From: Chimonanthus salicifolius | Lineage: Eukaryota > Streptophyta > Magnoliopsida > Laurales > Calycanthaceae | DNA length: 64,000 bases | Assembly (NCBI GenBank): GCA_013350335.1 | Contig: CM023542.1 | Location: 4,456,025 to 4,520,024, forward strand | Direction of reading: 5' to 3' | Part shown: one piece after another, positions 45,207-57,735 of the stretch | Layout of the letters: each line of letters begins with the position of its first letter | Position numbering within the stretch: position 1 is the first letter of the stretch | Position numbers and translations under genes: made by a program | The notes under the pieces: model-generated | The model's input: the letters and a program-made list of their open reading frames with translations, nothing else | Databases searched by the model: none | Told to the model about the DNA's origin: nothing

Positions 45207-47824
45207 ATGGCCTTGCCCCTAATACTCATCTCGGGTCTTGCTTCTCCTCCTCAATCTCGCCGACTCCAAACTGGACGAGTTCTACTACAGCGGATTCTCT
45301 GGCGTGGGCAGCGACAACATAAGTCTGAATGGCGTTGCCACCATACAACCTAACGGTATCCTCCGCCTCACAAACGACACCAGCCGTCTTATTGGCCACG
45401 CCTTCTACCCCTCTCAATTACAATTCAAGAACTCCACCGACTCCTCCGCCTTGTCCTTCTCCACCTGCTTCGTCATCGCCATCGTCCCTGAGTACCCCAA
45501 GTTAGGCGGTCATGGCATGGCTTTCACCATCTCACCGTCCAAAGAGCTACCAGGGGCACTCCCAAGCCAGTACCTTGGCCTCCTCAACAACTCGGACATA
45601 GGCAATTTCTCCAATCATATCTTTGCCGTGGAATTCGACACAGTCCAGGACTTTGAATTCAAGGACGTGAACGACAACCACATCGGCGTCGACCTCAACA
45701 ACCTCGCCTCCAACTCCTCCACTCCAGCCACCTGGATAGACGATTCCGGTACCAAACGGGATCTGAATTTGAAGAGCGGGAACAGAGTTCAGGCCTGGAT
45801 AGACTACGATGGGGTTGAAAAGCTCCTTACTGTCTCCCTCTCCCCCTCCTCAAACAAACCCAGATCGCCGATTCTCTCATATGGAGTGGATCTCTCTCCA
45901 TTTCTAGAGAATTCCATGTACGTCGGGTTCTCCGCTTCCACCGGTCTGCTTGCCAGCTCGCATTATCTCTTCGGGTGGAGCTTCAAGATGGGCGGCGGGG
46001 CCGCCCGGTCGCTGGATCTGTCCGCCCTCCCCGACCTGCCCCACAACACCAAGAAGAACACCGCCCTCATCGCCGCCGCCTCCATATCCGCTGTGCTGGC
46101 CATGGTATTATTGCCAATTTTCTAAACCACCAAATAAATTATTTTCAGTGAAGAGATTTGCTTTGACTTAAAAGTTGGTTATTCGATGGTTTCCTGACAT
46201 GTTTTTTCCAAGTCCAAAGTCGAATATGGGGTAGATGTTGTCTAAAATGATTTTTAATTTGAAATTACTATATGATGCTAATTTTAAATTTTAAAATTTA
46301 TTGCATTTTCATATTTAGTGAGCGTAGAATTATTAATTGAATATAAAGTTCTATAATTAAATAGAAAGCATTATCTTATATGTGGATTTGTCATTTATTT
46401 TTATGTGGATTTTGTCTCTTTAATTTTGTGCATTTGGTTTACAATTTGTTACGGAGATGAGAGTAATTGATCTGTTCCCATTGACACCGGATGTGGGAAA
46501 AATGGAAATTCATTGTATTCCATGCTCTGTGTGCCATGCCATAAATATGCATTGATACTTTATTTATTTTATTTTTAGTTACCATTTATTCATGAGTTTT
46601 TATTTTGTTATTTATTTTTAGTTCCTGATTATTTCAGAAGTTTCTTCACAGGTACTCTTCCTATCGGCCGCCGTCTACCTCTTTCGGAAAATCAAGAACG
46701 CCGACGTGATCGAGCCGTGGGAGCTGGAATACGGCCCGCATCGATTCTCCTACAAAGAGCTAAAAACCGCCACCAGAGGCTTCCGAGAAAAAGAGCTACT
46801 CGGGTTTGGTGGGTTCGGTCGGGTCTACAGAGGAACTCTACCCGGGTCCTCCAGGACTCAAGTAGCAGTTAAACGGGTCTCCCAACAGTCCAAGCAGGGG
46901 ATCCGAGAATTCGTTGCAGAAATCGCCAGCATCGGCCGACTCCGGCACAGGAACCTGGTCCAGCTCCAGGGCTGGTGCCGGAGGCGGGAAGACCTGCTAC
47001 TGGTCTACGACTACATGAGCAATGGCAGCTTAGACAAGTACCTTTTCGACGAACCCAAATCCATTCTGAGCTGGGCTCAGCGGTTCAAGATCATAAAAGG
47101 GGTGGCTTCGGGTCTTCTGTACTTACACGAGGAGTGGGAGCAGGTGGTGATCCACAGAGACGTGAAGGCCAGCAATGTGCTGCTGGATTCGGATATGAAT
47201 GGGCGGTTAGGAGACTTCGGGTTGGCCCGATTGTATGAACATGGATCGAACCCAAATACAACCCATGTGGTGGGGACATTGGGGTATCTGGCGCCGGAGC
47301 TTACAAGAACGGGCAAGGCAACGACGTCGACGGACGTGTTCGCCTTTGGGGCGGTGGTGCTGGAGGTGGTGTGCGGGAGGCGGCCCATAGAGCCGAAGGC
47401 TATGCCGGAGGAGATGGTGTTGGTGGATTTCGTATGGGAGAAGTGGGGCCAGGGGAGGCTGATGGATGTGGTGGACCCAAGGATGTGCGAGGACTACAGG
47501 GTTGAAGAGGTGGAGATTGTGCTCAAATTGGGGCTATCTTGTTCACACCCTAACGGAGGGGAGAGGCCTAGTATGAGGGAGGTGGTGAGGTACTTGGATG
47601 GGGAGGGTGGCCCACTTGATGTGGCGAAATCGCAGCCATTAGACTACGACGGTGAGAGGGGAAGTTTGGGGTTTGATGACTTCGTGCATTCGTATCCATC
47701 GTCAACGATGGAGAAGGTGGAGGAGGAGTACTGTTTTGCGGTGGGCACCGACGGCGATCCACCATCCACTTCCTCTTTCTCCCTCCTGTCCTTGGGTAGA
47801 GAATTGAAGGAGGGCAGAGATTGA
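45207..47824 (+). CDS. L-type lectin receptor-like kinase, intron in the TM segment, N-terminal frame break
   Basis: A plasma-membrane receptor kinase with a legume-lectin ectodomain and a cytosolic Ser/Thr kinase, about 689 residues if the frames join. The lectin domain (from [13 protein letters not shown], 45268) holds the metal-site-like [19 protein letters not shown] and VGFSASTG. The TM segment ([14 protein letters not shown]) is cut by a 547-bp intron, 46105-46651 (ATG|GTATTA...CTTCACAG|GTACTC, phase 0), and resumes [13 protein letters not shown]. Kinase motifs are [17 protein letters not shown] (Lys at 46871), [12 protein letters not shown] (47150) and [13 protein letters not shown] (47207). 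The N-terminus is odd: ATG 45207 opens [10 protein letters not shown] in one frame, but the rest of the signal peptide ([10 protein letters not shown]) and the lectin lie one frame on, with a stop upstream. This is an extra base or a real lesion near 45235. The family is usually intronless. Confidence 0.88.
46105..46651 (+). other. Intron within the lectin-kinase transmembrane segment
   Basis: 547 bp, far more AT-rich than the GC-rich exons. The donor GTATTA is weak and the acceptor TTTCTTCACAG is good. Both sides are codon-phase 0 and joining them restores one hydrophobic helix. Without splicing, translation stops seven codons in. Confidence 0.75.
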
Positions 47825-49345
47825 TCATTGATGAGAGACTGGATGTCTGATCAAGCCTTGTTGATTCCATGGAACACACTGATGCTGGTGGATGCAATGA
47901 ATGATTTGCATATTAGAACATTGGTATACTCTTTCACTGACAAATTTGTTATCATGATTAAAATCATAGATGCTTCAGGGTTTTTTTTTTTTAATTTAAA
48001 TTTACGTATGGAAACTGTGTATCTCAGTTGGCATCTGTATCATCTTCAAAAGAGTTTTCAATTGTGTTCGGTTTCATGTAAATCATGTGATATGAGAGAA
48101 TTGGTTCTAAATGATTTTATATCTCACCGTAGATTGGAAGTGAGACACTCTGATGATGTCAGACACTCGAGAAGTGCGTTTCTCTAACTTTCTCACATGT
48201 CATGTTTTTAGAAAAAAACCTTCTTCTAAACAACCCAAGGAAGAAAATCAATATAAAAAAAATCAATTTACAGTACATAGATTTAAGAAAATTAATATAA
48301 AAAATAAATTTACAATAGATAGATGTATGTGGTTCTCCTTCGATTAAAGTTTATAAAGATGCAAAGTGAAAATTATAAAATTTTCATCCAATCAAATTTG
48401 AGTTGGAAGTTTCACCCGAATAGAGGCAATGAATTCAGTGCGAATCTCGACTCACGACAGTAGATCGCGGATGACAATACATGTTAATATCAGGCTCTAT
48501 CTATTCGCATTTTTTAATGATATTCTAGTGGGAGGAGATCGGTGGGGTACTGCCCATTCTCGATGAGAGTGAAGCCCGCCAGGGAAGTTATTTTGTTATT
48601 TTGCAATTTTTCTTTGTCTTGTTGGAAAATCAGATTCTCCAAATTAGAGATCGAATCATCTTGGAACAAGATATATGCTTGACAGAGAGTTTTGATGCCA
48701 GTACACCTCTGGCACCAAGCCGACATTGGGCTTGTGAGTGGAATCATTATGAGTAAAAAATATTCAGATAATATGTAATGGATGGATATTTTTTTTCCCC
48801 TTTCATTATACATGTTTGAAATTTTGGATTTTTAAATGATTGTGGGTTGAATCATCACACTTCTTGGATTGGGGATAGGCTAAATCTCACATCAAGTAGA
48901 TGTTTGTAAGCATCATCTAAGTTTGGAGGCTCAACGGAAAGATATATGATTATGACTTAGAACCAATCGATCTAATTGTATATTTTTATGAACTTGAATC
49001 AATGGGTGGGTGTGAAGTTGACAAAAAGTCTGACATCATGTGTATTAAAAATCAATAACTCTATATAACACTCGAAACACTCTTCTTTTAATTGTTGGAT
49101 ATTTTATAGTGAATTTTATTTCAAGAATGTTAATATGGTTTTCTCTATACTATCAGAGTAGGCTTCACAGGGTATCTCTACGTGCAGAGAGGGTGCTCGT
49201 GCAAGTGAGGGAGGATGTGAAGTAGACAAAAAGTTCTCATCATTTGCAATGAAAAACCAATCTCTATAATACTTGAGACACCCTCCTTTCAATGACTAGT
49301 TTTTTAGAGTGACTTCTCTTTTATAAATATTGATACGATTTTCTT
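47825..49345. other. Intergenic, no gene seen
   Basis: AT-rich flank of the kinase gene with many stops in all frames. A related pair of ~120-bp stretches near 49.05 and 49.25 kb shares AACTCTATATAA or AATCTCTATAAT and CACTCTTC or CACCCTCC words. Confidence 0.4.
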
Positions 49346-49500
49346 CAGGGCCGCCTTTGGTTTTAGACCAACTAGGCCGCCGCCTAAGGCCCCCAATGTG
49401 ATCAATGGGTTGTAAGGCCCCCACTTGCACTACTCTCAAGACCTAGAGCCCCTACCAATGCACTGCACTTAGAGCCCTTGAGATTTCAGGGCCGGTACTA
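49346..49500. mobile_element. Small hAT-like MITE
   Basis: 155 bp with GGCC-rich ends (CAGGGCCGCC and CAGGGCCGGTACTA). ATTTTCTT flanks both sides (49338-49345, 49501-49508), an 8-bp duplication. Confidence 0.6.
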
Positions 49501-51239
49501 ATTTTCTTCACATGTTCGTATAATGCTCCACTCATATTAGTGTTCCACCGAACTGAAGCCATGGCAAATTCCTACTATGAAAGTTGTATGTGTATGAATC
49601 AAGATCATTTATGCTATCTAATTTACCTATTGCATTCTAACCTACTCAAAATGACGGTAGATGAGTGATTTCTCACTTAATTGAAGATACATTTCTAATT
49701 AGTATTGAACCTTGCTTTTCTATTTGGAAGCTAAGAGACATGGTCTGGGAAATGCGTATGAAAAACGTAAACTAGGAAGGGGACAAAGTTGAGGCTTGTC
49801 CTGTTTATTCAAAATACAGACTGCCACTGGTTCATTTTAGAGAAGCTGACCAACCGAGGTTCCCTTTGTCATCCCACTTACAAATAAATTAATAAAGAGA
49901 AACACCCAATCCAATCCATGCATAAGGTCGCGGGTAGATCACCAACAAAGAAAAATAAAACACGGGCTGAACGATGGATTTGGGTTTTCCCAGTGGCTGC
50001 AGCCCCGCCCATCATGGCATTAAATGAGCATGATAATAGAGGTGGTCTATTTGGTGGAAGTGGAAAATACTGTATTATAAAAATCTATCTTTTTGGTAAG
50101 ATTGTTTTAGATTTAAATAATAATAATAATGTTCTTTTAAATCAGAATTATTTCTTATGTTAAATTTTAATTAAAATTTAAGAGTATTCCTAAGGGGGTT
50201 ACTTCTCCAGTATCGTGGTCTTCACCTGAGCAATCCCACCTGAAGGGGACTTGCCGAACCTAATTAAATAGGTTAAAGGGATTAAGAGATCCCTTTGGAA
50301 ACTAGTAAGGACTGAGGACATAAAGAAGCTATACTCAAGATATGAGGTGAGCTTCCGATGGTGAGTCAGACAAATAATGGAATAGCTGGTTTTTTAAATA
50401 GACCATAGTTAATTTATTTCTTAATGGAGTTTTTCATCTATAATTTACTGGTACTCTTTACTCGTGGGACCAATTTTTTGTTCTCTATGAATTTCTCTTG
50501 CTCTTCTCTGGGTCTATGAATTTATTTGTTACTATTAAAATAAAACTTAAACTTTTCTAAAGCAAATGGTTTCCCCTCATCCGAAGGGCAAATATTATCT
50601 ATTCATGCAAGTGCAACTTTGACTTGTATATCTTAAATTGGAATATCAATTGATATTATTAAATTCTTAAAATAATAATTTTATTACCATGTACCAGCAT
50701 TTGCATTGATGCACTCTCTGGTCTCTTTCACTAGAGTATAAGATTGAAACTTTAACCCGAATTATTCAATCTGAGTCGAATCAAATTTCTGACCTAAGTT
50801 AATCTTAATGTCGTTTTATAACTTAGTGCACTTAAGTCGACTCGGATTAGATTGATTTTAATTTTTTCAATTCAACCTCACTCGAATTTTATAATTTTTC
50901 CAACTCCACTCATTGTGAAATATACAAATGCATAATTCAAATCCACTGGACGACTTAAATTGAGTAGATGAAGCATCTTCTTAGGTTGGCTACTCAGAAA
51001 AGGTGACCTCTTCTCGACGTGGGCCGTCAATATCGTCCACTAAGGTGTGTGAGGGTCCAAAGAAAAGCACTAGCCATTCTCGTAGTCGTTGAGAATTTGG
51101 AACTTCATCATCAAAGTATCAAACTAAATGATGTAATGGCCAACTAGATATTTTAGGCTATGGAAACTTCGATTAAAAGATAAAAAAAACCAGCCGTCAC
51201 CCATTAGTTTTCCCTTAAAGAGACTACCGAGAATATTCG

Positions 51240-51832
51240 TCTTTTTAAAATAATTTTATTTTCATGAAATAAATTATAAACCATTTTTTGTGGATATTAA
51301 TTGTTTAATTCCATATATAAAATATTTTGAAAGTAAATTATAAATGAATTCTTTCTATTCTTTAGAGAGAGATGAATGTTATAACTTGATTATAATTAAT
51401 TTTTGATGATGATGATCATAATTGTTATAATAAAAGAATATAAATAATAATTATATACATTCAAGAGTTGATTTTATCTATATTTTACTTAAAATAATAG
51501 TATTATGTAATGAATATAATTGGTTTAGATCTTAACTTCACTGACCTCAATTTAATATAGAAATTCATAAGTTTGATTAGATTAAGTTAATTTATTTAAT
51601 CGAGCACTGGATAAACATGAATTGATTCATAAATTTAGTTAAATTGATTATGCGACAAAAGTTTGATTAGTTAAGTCATGAATTAGATAATAGATTTAGT
51701 CATTGACCATGGGTCGTGGATTGGGTCGTCTATTATAAATTGGGTCATAGATCTGAGTCATGATTAGATTTTGTGTCATACATTGAGTTAGGTCAACCCA
51801 TGAATTGGATCATATATTTTAAAATTTACAAG
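51240..51832. repeat. Dispersed repeat, related to 59510-60240
   Basis: It shares with 59.5-60.2 kb the words TTGGTTTAGATCTTA, AATTCATAAG, GATCGAGCAC or AATCGAGCAC and GGATCATATATTTT in order. It is interrupted after 51832 by a foldback element and resumes at 52821. Confidence 0.6.
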
Positions 51833-52811
51833 GGCAGCACATATAGACACCTGAAAATACTGTCCCAATACACCTGATTTCAAAATTTTGGGTGAAATGA
51901 TCGTTTTGCCCTTCCACTTCCTCTTTCGTCCCATCAAACGAATCAGCCGAAGGGTTTCTCATTCGTTTGAAGGATATATCGTTCGAAGGATATACCACTG
52001 AACCGATTGGGAAGGAAAAAAAAAGTCATGGGCCCCACCGTTGATCGAAACCCAAGGTCATCCTTAGCCGTAGATAGGTAGGCCAAGGGCGATCATGATG
52101 GTGTCAATCCTAGGTGGAGAAGTGAATCATCGATTTGGATCTAAGAAAAAAACCCACAAAATTCGGATTCGGACGCCCAAAACAGCAGCTAAAGAAATTG
52201 GCCAGAGGAGGGTCCCACCATACTCCGATCAAAGATCTGATGGTACAGATGGATAGACCATCAAAAACACGGAATGGGTATGGTAGGATCCGCGGGCAGA
52301 AACCTTCTCCATCACCTGATCTTTGGTGCCGTCAAATCTTCTTTTGGGCCTTAGATCAGGTGATGGAGAAGGTTTCTGCCTGCGGATCCCACCATACCCA
52401 TTCCGTTTTTTGATGGTCTATCCATCTGTACCATTAGATCTCTGATCGGAGTATGGTGGGACCCTCCTCTGGCTAGTTTCTTCGGATGCTGTTTTGGGCG
52501 TAAGAAAATCCATGATTTGGATTTTTTTGTTAGATCATCAAAGTGGATCATGCACTTCTGACCCTAGGATCTACACCACCATGATCGCCCCTGGCCCACC
52601 TATCTACGGCTAAGGAAGACCATGGGTTTCGATAACGGTGGGGCCCACCGATTTTTTTTCCTTATTCGGTCGATCGTTCGTCCGTCTGAATGAACATTTC
52701 CTTCGACGGCTTCGGCGGAAGAGAAAGTGGAAGAGCAAAACAGTCATTTCATCCAAAACTTTGAAATCGGATGTATTGGGACAGAATTTCCGGGTGTCTA
52801 TATGGGCTGCC
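51833..52811. mobile_element. 979-bp foldback element (MULE-like), arms of ~490 bp
   Basis: Nearly the whole element is one inverted repeat. Termini are GGCAGCACATATAGACACC and GGGTGTCTATATGGGCTGCC. Arms meet at GATCAGGTGATGGAG and its complement around a ~30-nt loop (52323-52352). ATTTACAAG flanks both sides (51824-51832, 52812-52820), the 9-bp duplication of Mutator-like elements. No transposase. A transcript through it would fold into a long hairpin. Confidence 0.88.
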
Positions 52812-53129
52812 ATTTACAAGCTGTGTAAATTATTTTTCTAACTTCTTTATGTAGAAATTCATTTCCTACACCTCTTGTGAAAAATAATTAAATTATATAA
52901 ATTATTTTTTATAAAAAATATGCGTATAGAACACTAAAATATAATTTTAAGACAATTTTTTTTAAAAAAAAGTATGCAAAAGAATACTTTTAATAATGGG
53001 AATCTGATAATTTGGGAGTTTGGCTCATGTCTCTCCCCATAAAGCATTACTTCATACGAATCTCCACCCTACACCTGGCACTCCATATGCACTATGATTA
53101 CTTAAACAATATAACCAGGCGGACCCACC

Positions 53130-54442
53130 CAGGGGTAGAAAAATCGGCCGAGCCGAAATATCGAGTGACTTTTCATATCTGCCGACATATCGGCCGCACT
53201 TTTTCTCTCTCCTGCCCTTTTTAAAAAATAAAAAATCCAAAAAATTTACTTGCAGATAATTATGGGCTTATTGAATATGTAATTTTTTCATAAAATATCG
53301 GACATTTACATCTTCTAATATATTTTTGAAGTTACGATATCGAGAAATTATATAATTAGTAATAAAATGGTGAAAATTACAAGGAAAAACAGATAAATGA
53401 GGAAAATTTGTAGAAATAATTTCATAATTTATTCTCTTAGTCAATGAATGTTATTTTAAGTTATGAATTATAGAAATAAATAATAATAATAATAAAATGA
53501 TTAAAAATTACATAATAATGTAGAAAAAATATTAGAAAATGAAACTAATTGGGTCCTAATCACTTGAGCTGATAACCACACAAATGTCATACATAATAAT
53601 ATAATGTTTTCTTTCATTTGAGAAAATAGATTTTATTTTTCATTAATAATAATTAGATAAATAAAATTATTAGATAAAATTATGAGCTATAGTTAATTAT
53701 GTTAAATTGATATAATAAAAATAAAGAATACCTTCTAATAATAATGACATTGGTAAAAAAATTAGATGATAAATATAATATTAAATTATTACAATAAGAT
53801 AAATAAAAGAAAACATTATACTTTTTATTTTCAGTATAAGTAAATATTGTATTTAAAATAAAAAAAAATATTACTTTCACATTAGAAGTAACTTTTTGAT
53901 AAATGATAAAATGTAAGAGTACATACGTGACTTTCCATGTGAGGTCTTTAGAAAGAGTACGTGAGTTCTTTTCATAAACAAGTGTTTTCACTTAAAAACC
54001 CTAAAAACCCTAATGCTCATCTTTTAATACCCTTCTCTTTCACTCTCTCTATGAAACCCTAGCCGCCGCCGCCGCCGCTCTCTGTATTTTTCCCATCAAC
54101 GAAGAAGAAAAAGAAGAGAAAGGAAAGCTGTGAAAGGTGTAGCGATTTTTTTTCTTCAATCTTTTCTCCATATATTTATTTTTTCTCTTTCCATTCTTTC
54201 TCGTCCTATATTTCTAAAAAAAATAGAGCTTTTTTTTAAAAAAAATAACAAATAACTAAATTTTTAAAATTCGGCCGATATCATGACTGAATTATTGGTA
54301 AAAAATTCGGTCATTTCGGCTGAATTTTTTTTTTTTACAGCAGATACTATACGTATCGGCCGATATAGATCGGTGGTTGAAAATCCGATATAATTCGGCC
54401 GATATGCACAGTATCAGCCTAATTTTTTATTTTTGACCTCTG
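53130..54442. mobile_element. 1.3 kb hAT element with a captured leader-like segment
   Basis: It starts CAGGGGTAGAAAAATCGGCC and ends TTTTTGACCTCTG. GACCCACC flanks both sides (53122-53129, 54443-54450). The ends carry TATCGGCCGATA words. At 53993-54130 it holds telo-box-like AAACCCTAA repeats, TATGAAACCCTAGCCGCC with a CCG run, and a GAAGAAGAAAAAGAAGAG tract, which look like the 5' leader of a plant housekeeping gene. No transposase was recognised. Confidence 0.82.
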
Positions 54443-54739
54443 GACCCACCATGGATTTAATACATATGGGACCCCGTTCCATAGGTTGATAGCGCTGCCT
54501 TGTCGGGCTTGGCTTCAAAACATCAAAAGGCTTTTGCTGTTTTTGGCATTTGGCCCAGCACAGATAAAAGCCCAGATTTCTTGTGCTGTGTCTGTGTGAT
54601 CGAAATTCTAGCCGACCCTTTTTTTTAATCATAGTGAAATATCAACTTTTAATATCGAAGCACATTTTAAATTAGAAAATATATTTAAAATTAAAATATC
54701 GACTGATGTTTGTCGAGTTTTAGTACCAAATATGGATAT

Positions 54740-56050
54740 GATAGTTACTATAGTGCTTAAAAATTTGAGAAATGCACAGTGCTTAAAAAATAACTGTATC
54801 CACTGTATATTTCTAAAATTTCTTAAATTGAATATCCGGACTAATTACGATAACCTGATAAAAATACTTTAAGACTTCAAGGTCTTTTGACATTCCACAC
54901 ATACTAGGGATACCCTTATTTGTAAAATTCTATTTTTAAATATTTAGGAGTGTCAAAAGACCTTTAAGTCTTAAAGTATTTTTATCAGATTATCGTAATT
55001 AGTCCGGATATTTAATTTGAGAAATTTTGAAAATATACACTGCTCAAAAAATAACTTTAAAGTTTTAAAAATAAATTTTATTATTTAAATAATGTTACTG
55101 CTTGCTGTAGGAATCATTCGAATTAATGAAGCCAGATGAATGTATAGTTGAAACTATGTTCATTCGTATTATTCGAATGAAGTCCATTCATTCAAATGTA
55201 TAATAAAATATTCTTTAAAACATAGACCAGTTATTTTTTAAGTACTGTGTATTTCTAAAATTTCTCAAATTGAATATCCGGACTAATGACGATAACCTGA
55301 TAAACATACTTTAAGACTTTAAGGTCTTTTGACACCTCCAAATATATTTTCGACACAGCCTAGGGATACCCTTATTTATAAAATACTGTGTTTTAAAAAT
55401 TTAGGAGTGTCAAAAGATCTTGAAGTCTTAAAGTATTTTTATCAGGTTATCGTAATTAGTCTGGATATTTAATTTGAGAAATTTTGTAAATACACAGTAC
55501 TTAAAAAGTAACGGTCTATGTTTTAAAATTTCTCAAATTGAATATCCGAACTAATTACTGATAACCTAATAAAAATACTTTAAAACTTCAAGGTCTTTTG
55601 ACACTTCCAAATGTGTTTTCGACACATACTAGGGATACCCTTATTTGTAAAATACTGTGTTTTAAATATTTAGAAGTGTCAAAAGACCTTAAAGTTTTAA
55701 AGTATTTTTATCAGATTATCGTAATTAATTCGGATATTTAATTTAAGAAATTTTGAAAATACACACTGCTCAAAAAATAACTTTAATGTTTTAAAAATAA
55801 ATTTTATTATTTAAATAATGTTACTGCTGCTGTAGGAATCGTTCGAATGAATGAAGCCTACAGTCGAATGAATGGGCTTCATTCATTCGAACGTATAATT
55901 GAAACTATGTTCATTCGAATGAATGAAGCCCATTCATTCGAATGAACTGAGGCTGAACAGTATTCCGTGTTACTGTTTAGCCCATTCATTTGAATGAATA
56001 CCAAAATAAACTGAGCATTCATTCGAATGATTGGAAACGCAGGGGTAAAA
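54740..56050. repeat. Hairpin-rich composite: three foldback units plus TTCGAATGAA palindromes
   Basis: Three ~215-230 bp units, each with ~80-bp inverted arms (54815/54948, 55256/55407, 55530/55675). Left arms contain ATATCCGGACTAATTACG or close variants; right arms contain the reverse complement. From 55841 two perfect hairpins follow: GTTCGAATGAATGAAGCC with its complement at 55875, and GTTCATTCGAATGAATG with its complement at 55931. No coding potential. Confidence 0.8.
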
Positions 56051-56557
56051 TGGTAATTTGCTATGAAATTTTGCCTATACTAAGTAATTTTAAAGACTTC
56101 TCTTTTATTAATCCCTTTAATGATGAATTGGTGTCTAAAATTGAAATTTCAGCTGAAAGTTTTTAAGCCTCAAATTAAAATTTTAGCTGCTTTTTTTTTA
56201 GATTCTCTTAAGTTGGAAATGTTAAAATTATGTAGCAGGTACAAATTTGGTCGAGATGCAACACAATTTTGGGTGTATTGTGAAAATAATTTGTTTACAT
56301 ATTTATGCTATTTTCTATTAAAAAATATTTTCTAAATGCAGTGGCCAACGTAAATAAAATATTAAATGAAATTTATTTTGTTCTCTTGAAGAATCCAAAA
56401 TACTACCTATACTGTCATTTTATTTTCATATTGGCATTGTTGAATCATGAAAGGTAGCCCTAAGCAACCCAATAAACACATGCCTAAAACTGGATGAATA
56501 GTTTCAGGTTCTGGTTCGAATTTTGTTGTATGGTCGTTTGATATATATTTATTTTGA

Positions 56558-57000
56558 ATTTATGTGTGAGAAACCGTAGAATACTCAGCGCAGGGGTTTA
56601 AATATCGGCCGATACGTATCGTATCGGCCGATATATATCGGTTTTGGCCTTGTGAATATCGGCCGATATGTATCGTATCGGCCGATATTCACAATATCGG
56701 CCTTGATATCGGCCGTATTATATCGGCCCGATATCAAAATATCGGCCGATATTTAAAAAAACAAAGAAGAAAGAGAAACTTATCGGCCGATATATCGGCC
56801 GATAGCGATATATCGGTCGACATATCGTATCGGCCGATATATCGGCCGATACCGATTTTTAAACCCCTGACTCAGCGTAAAATTTTTACGGGTGAGTCCA
56901 CTACACCTAGGACTCACCAAGGTTAGGGCATGAGAGCTCGAACCCGCAACCTCTTGCCTCCTGAGACAGGAGGCAACCAATTGATCTACATCCATGTGGA
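56558..57000 (-). mobile_element. tRNA-derived SINE split by a hAT MITE
   Basis: Plus-orientation start GAATTTATGTGTGAGAAACC and end CTACATCCATGTGGAT match the 32.6 kb family. The B box reads GGTTCGAGCTC on the minus strand. The MITE at 56591-56869 lies between. Confidence 0.8.
56591..56869. mobile_element. hAT MITE, best-preserved copy of the ATCGGCCGAT family
   Basis: 279 bp starting CAGGGGTTTAAATATCGGCC and ending CCGATTTTTAAACCCCTG. ACTCAGCG flanks both sides (56583-56590, 56870-56877). The interior is almost entirely ATCGGCCGATA palindromes in series. Confidence 0.9.
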
Positions 57001-57399
57001 TAAACAGAACGTCTCGAGCTAATGCCGTTGGGACTCGAACTAGTTTGCGACCTCTGATATCAATTCCGGAATGTTATAACTGATACGTAGTGGCTTTTAA
57101 CGTATTGATATGTAGTGTATTGTCGTAGACTTTGTATATTAGTCAATATGTTGCAAGCAATATCGACCTATATAATTTTTTAATTAAAAAAAATATATTT
57201 CGATCGTTTTTCAGTTGAATCTTGCATTGAGTATGCATTTAAAATGATTTAGAAGTAAGTTCTTCAAATGTAAAAAGGAATTTTTAATTCCAAACTTTTT
57301 TCCTTTTATGACTATTTAGAGTTATTTTATCAGTGTTTTGAATTTTTGCTATAAGAAAATATTGATTTTTGAGTTTTTTTTTGTGAAAATAATTTAATA

Positions 57400-57735
57400 C
57401 AATAACATTGAGTGCTCATAGATGAGTGGTTTAACCTTAAGTGATAGAATTAGAAACGAAAGCATTAGAGATAACTTAAAGATAGTTTCAATAGATGATA
57501 AATTGAGAGAAACTCGTTTGAGATGATTTGGTTGTATTCGTAGAAGATCAAACACAACCACACTGGTAGAGTTGATAGGCTATTGATCGAAGACACTTGG
57601 AAGAGAGGACAACCTTTGAAAACATGGAGGGAATAGATAAAAAATTATTTGTTAGATTGAAGAGGGACTCCGGGTATAATCTATAATAGGGTCAATTGGA
57701 GGAGAATAACGCATAAAGCTTGTCCTAGATAGATG
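57400..57735 (+). mobile_element. RTE-type LINE remnant, RT C-terminal tail
   Basis: With stops, it reads SIDDKLRETRLR*FGCIRRR, then WKRGQPLKTWRE and VNWRRITHKA, the conserved tail of RTE-clade polyproteins (DK-R--RLRWFGH-RR and RGRP-KTW-E). Everything upstream is missing. Confidence 0.65.

Noticed and set aside
47077..47388. Minus-strand open frames opposite the kinase domain
   Set aside because: Antisense shadows of a GC-rich conserved coding region.
52135..52551. Mirror-image open frames at 52.1-52.5 kb
   Set aside because: The same peptide appears on both strands because the region is a foldback; not a gene.
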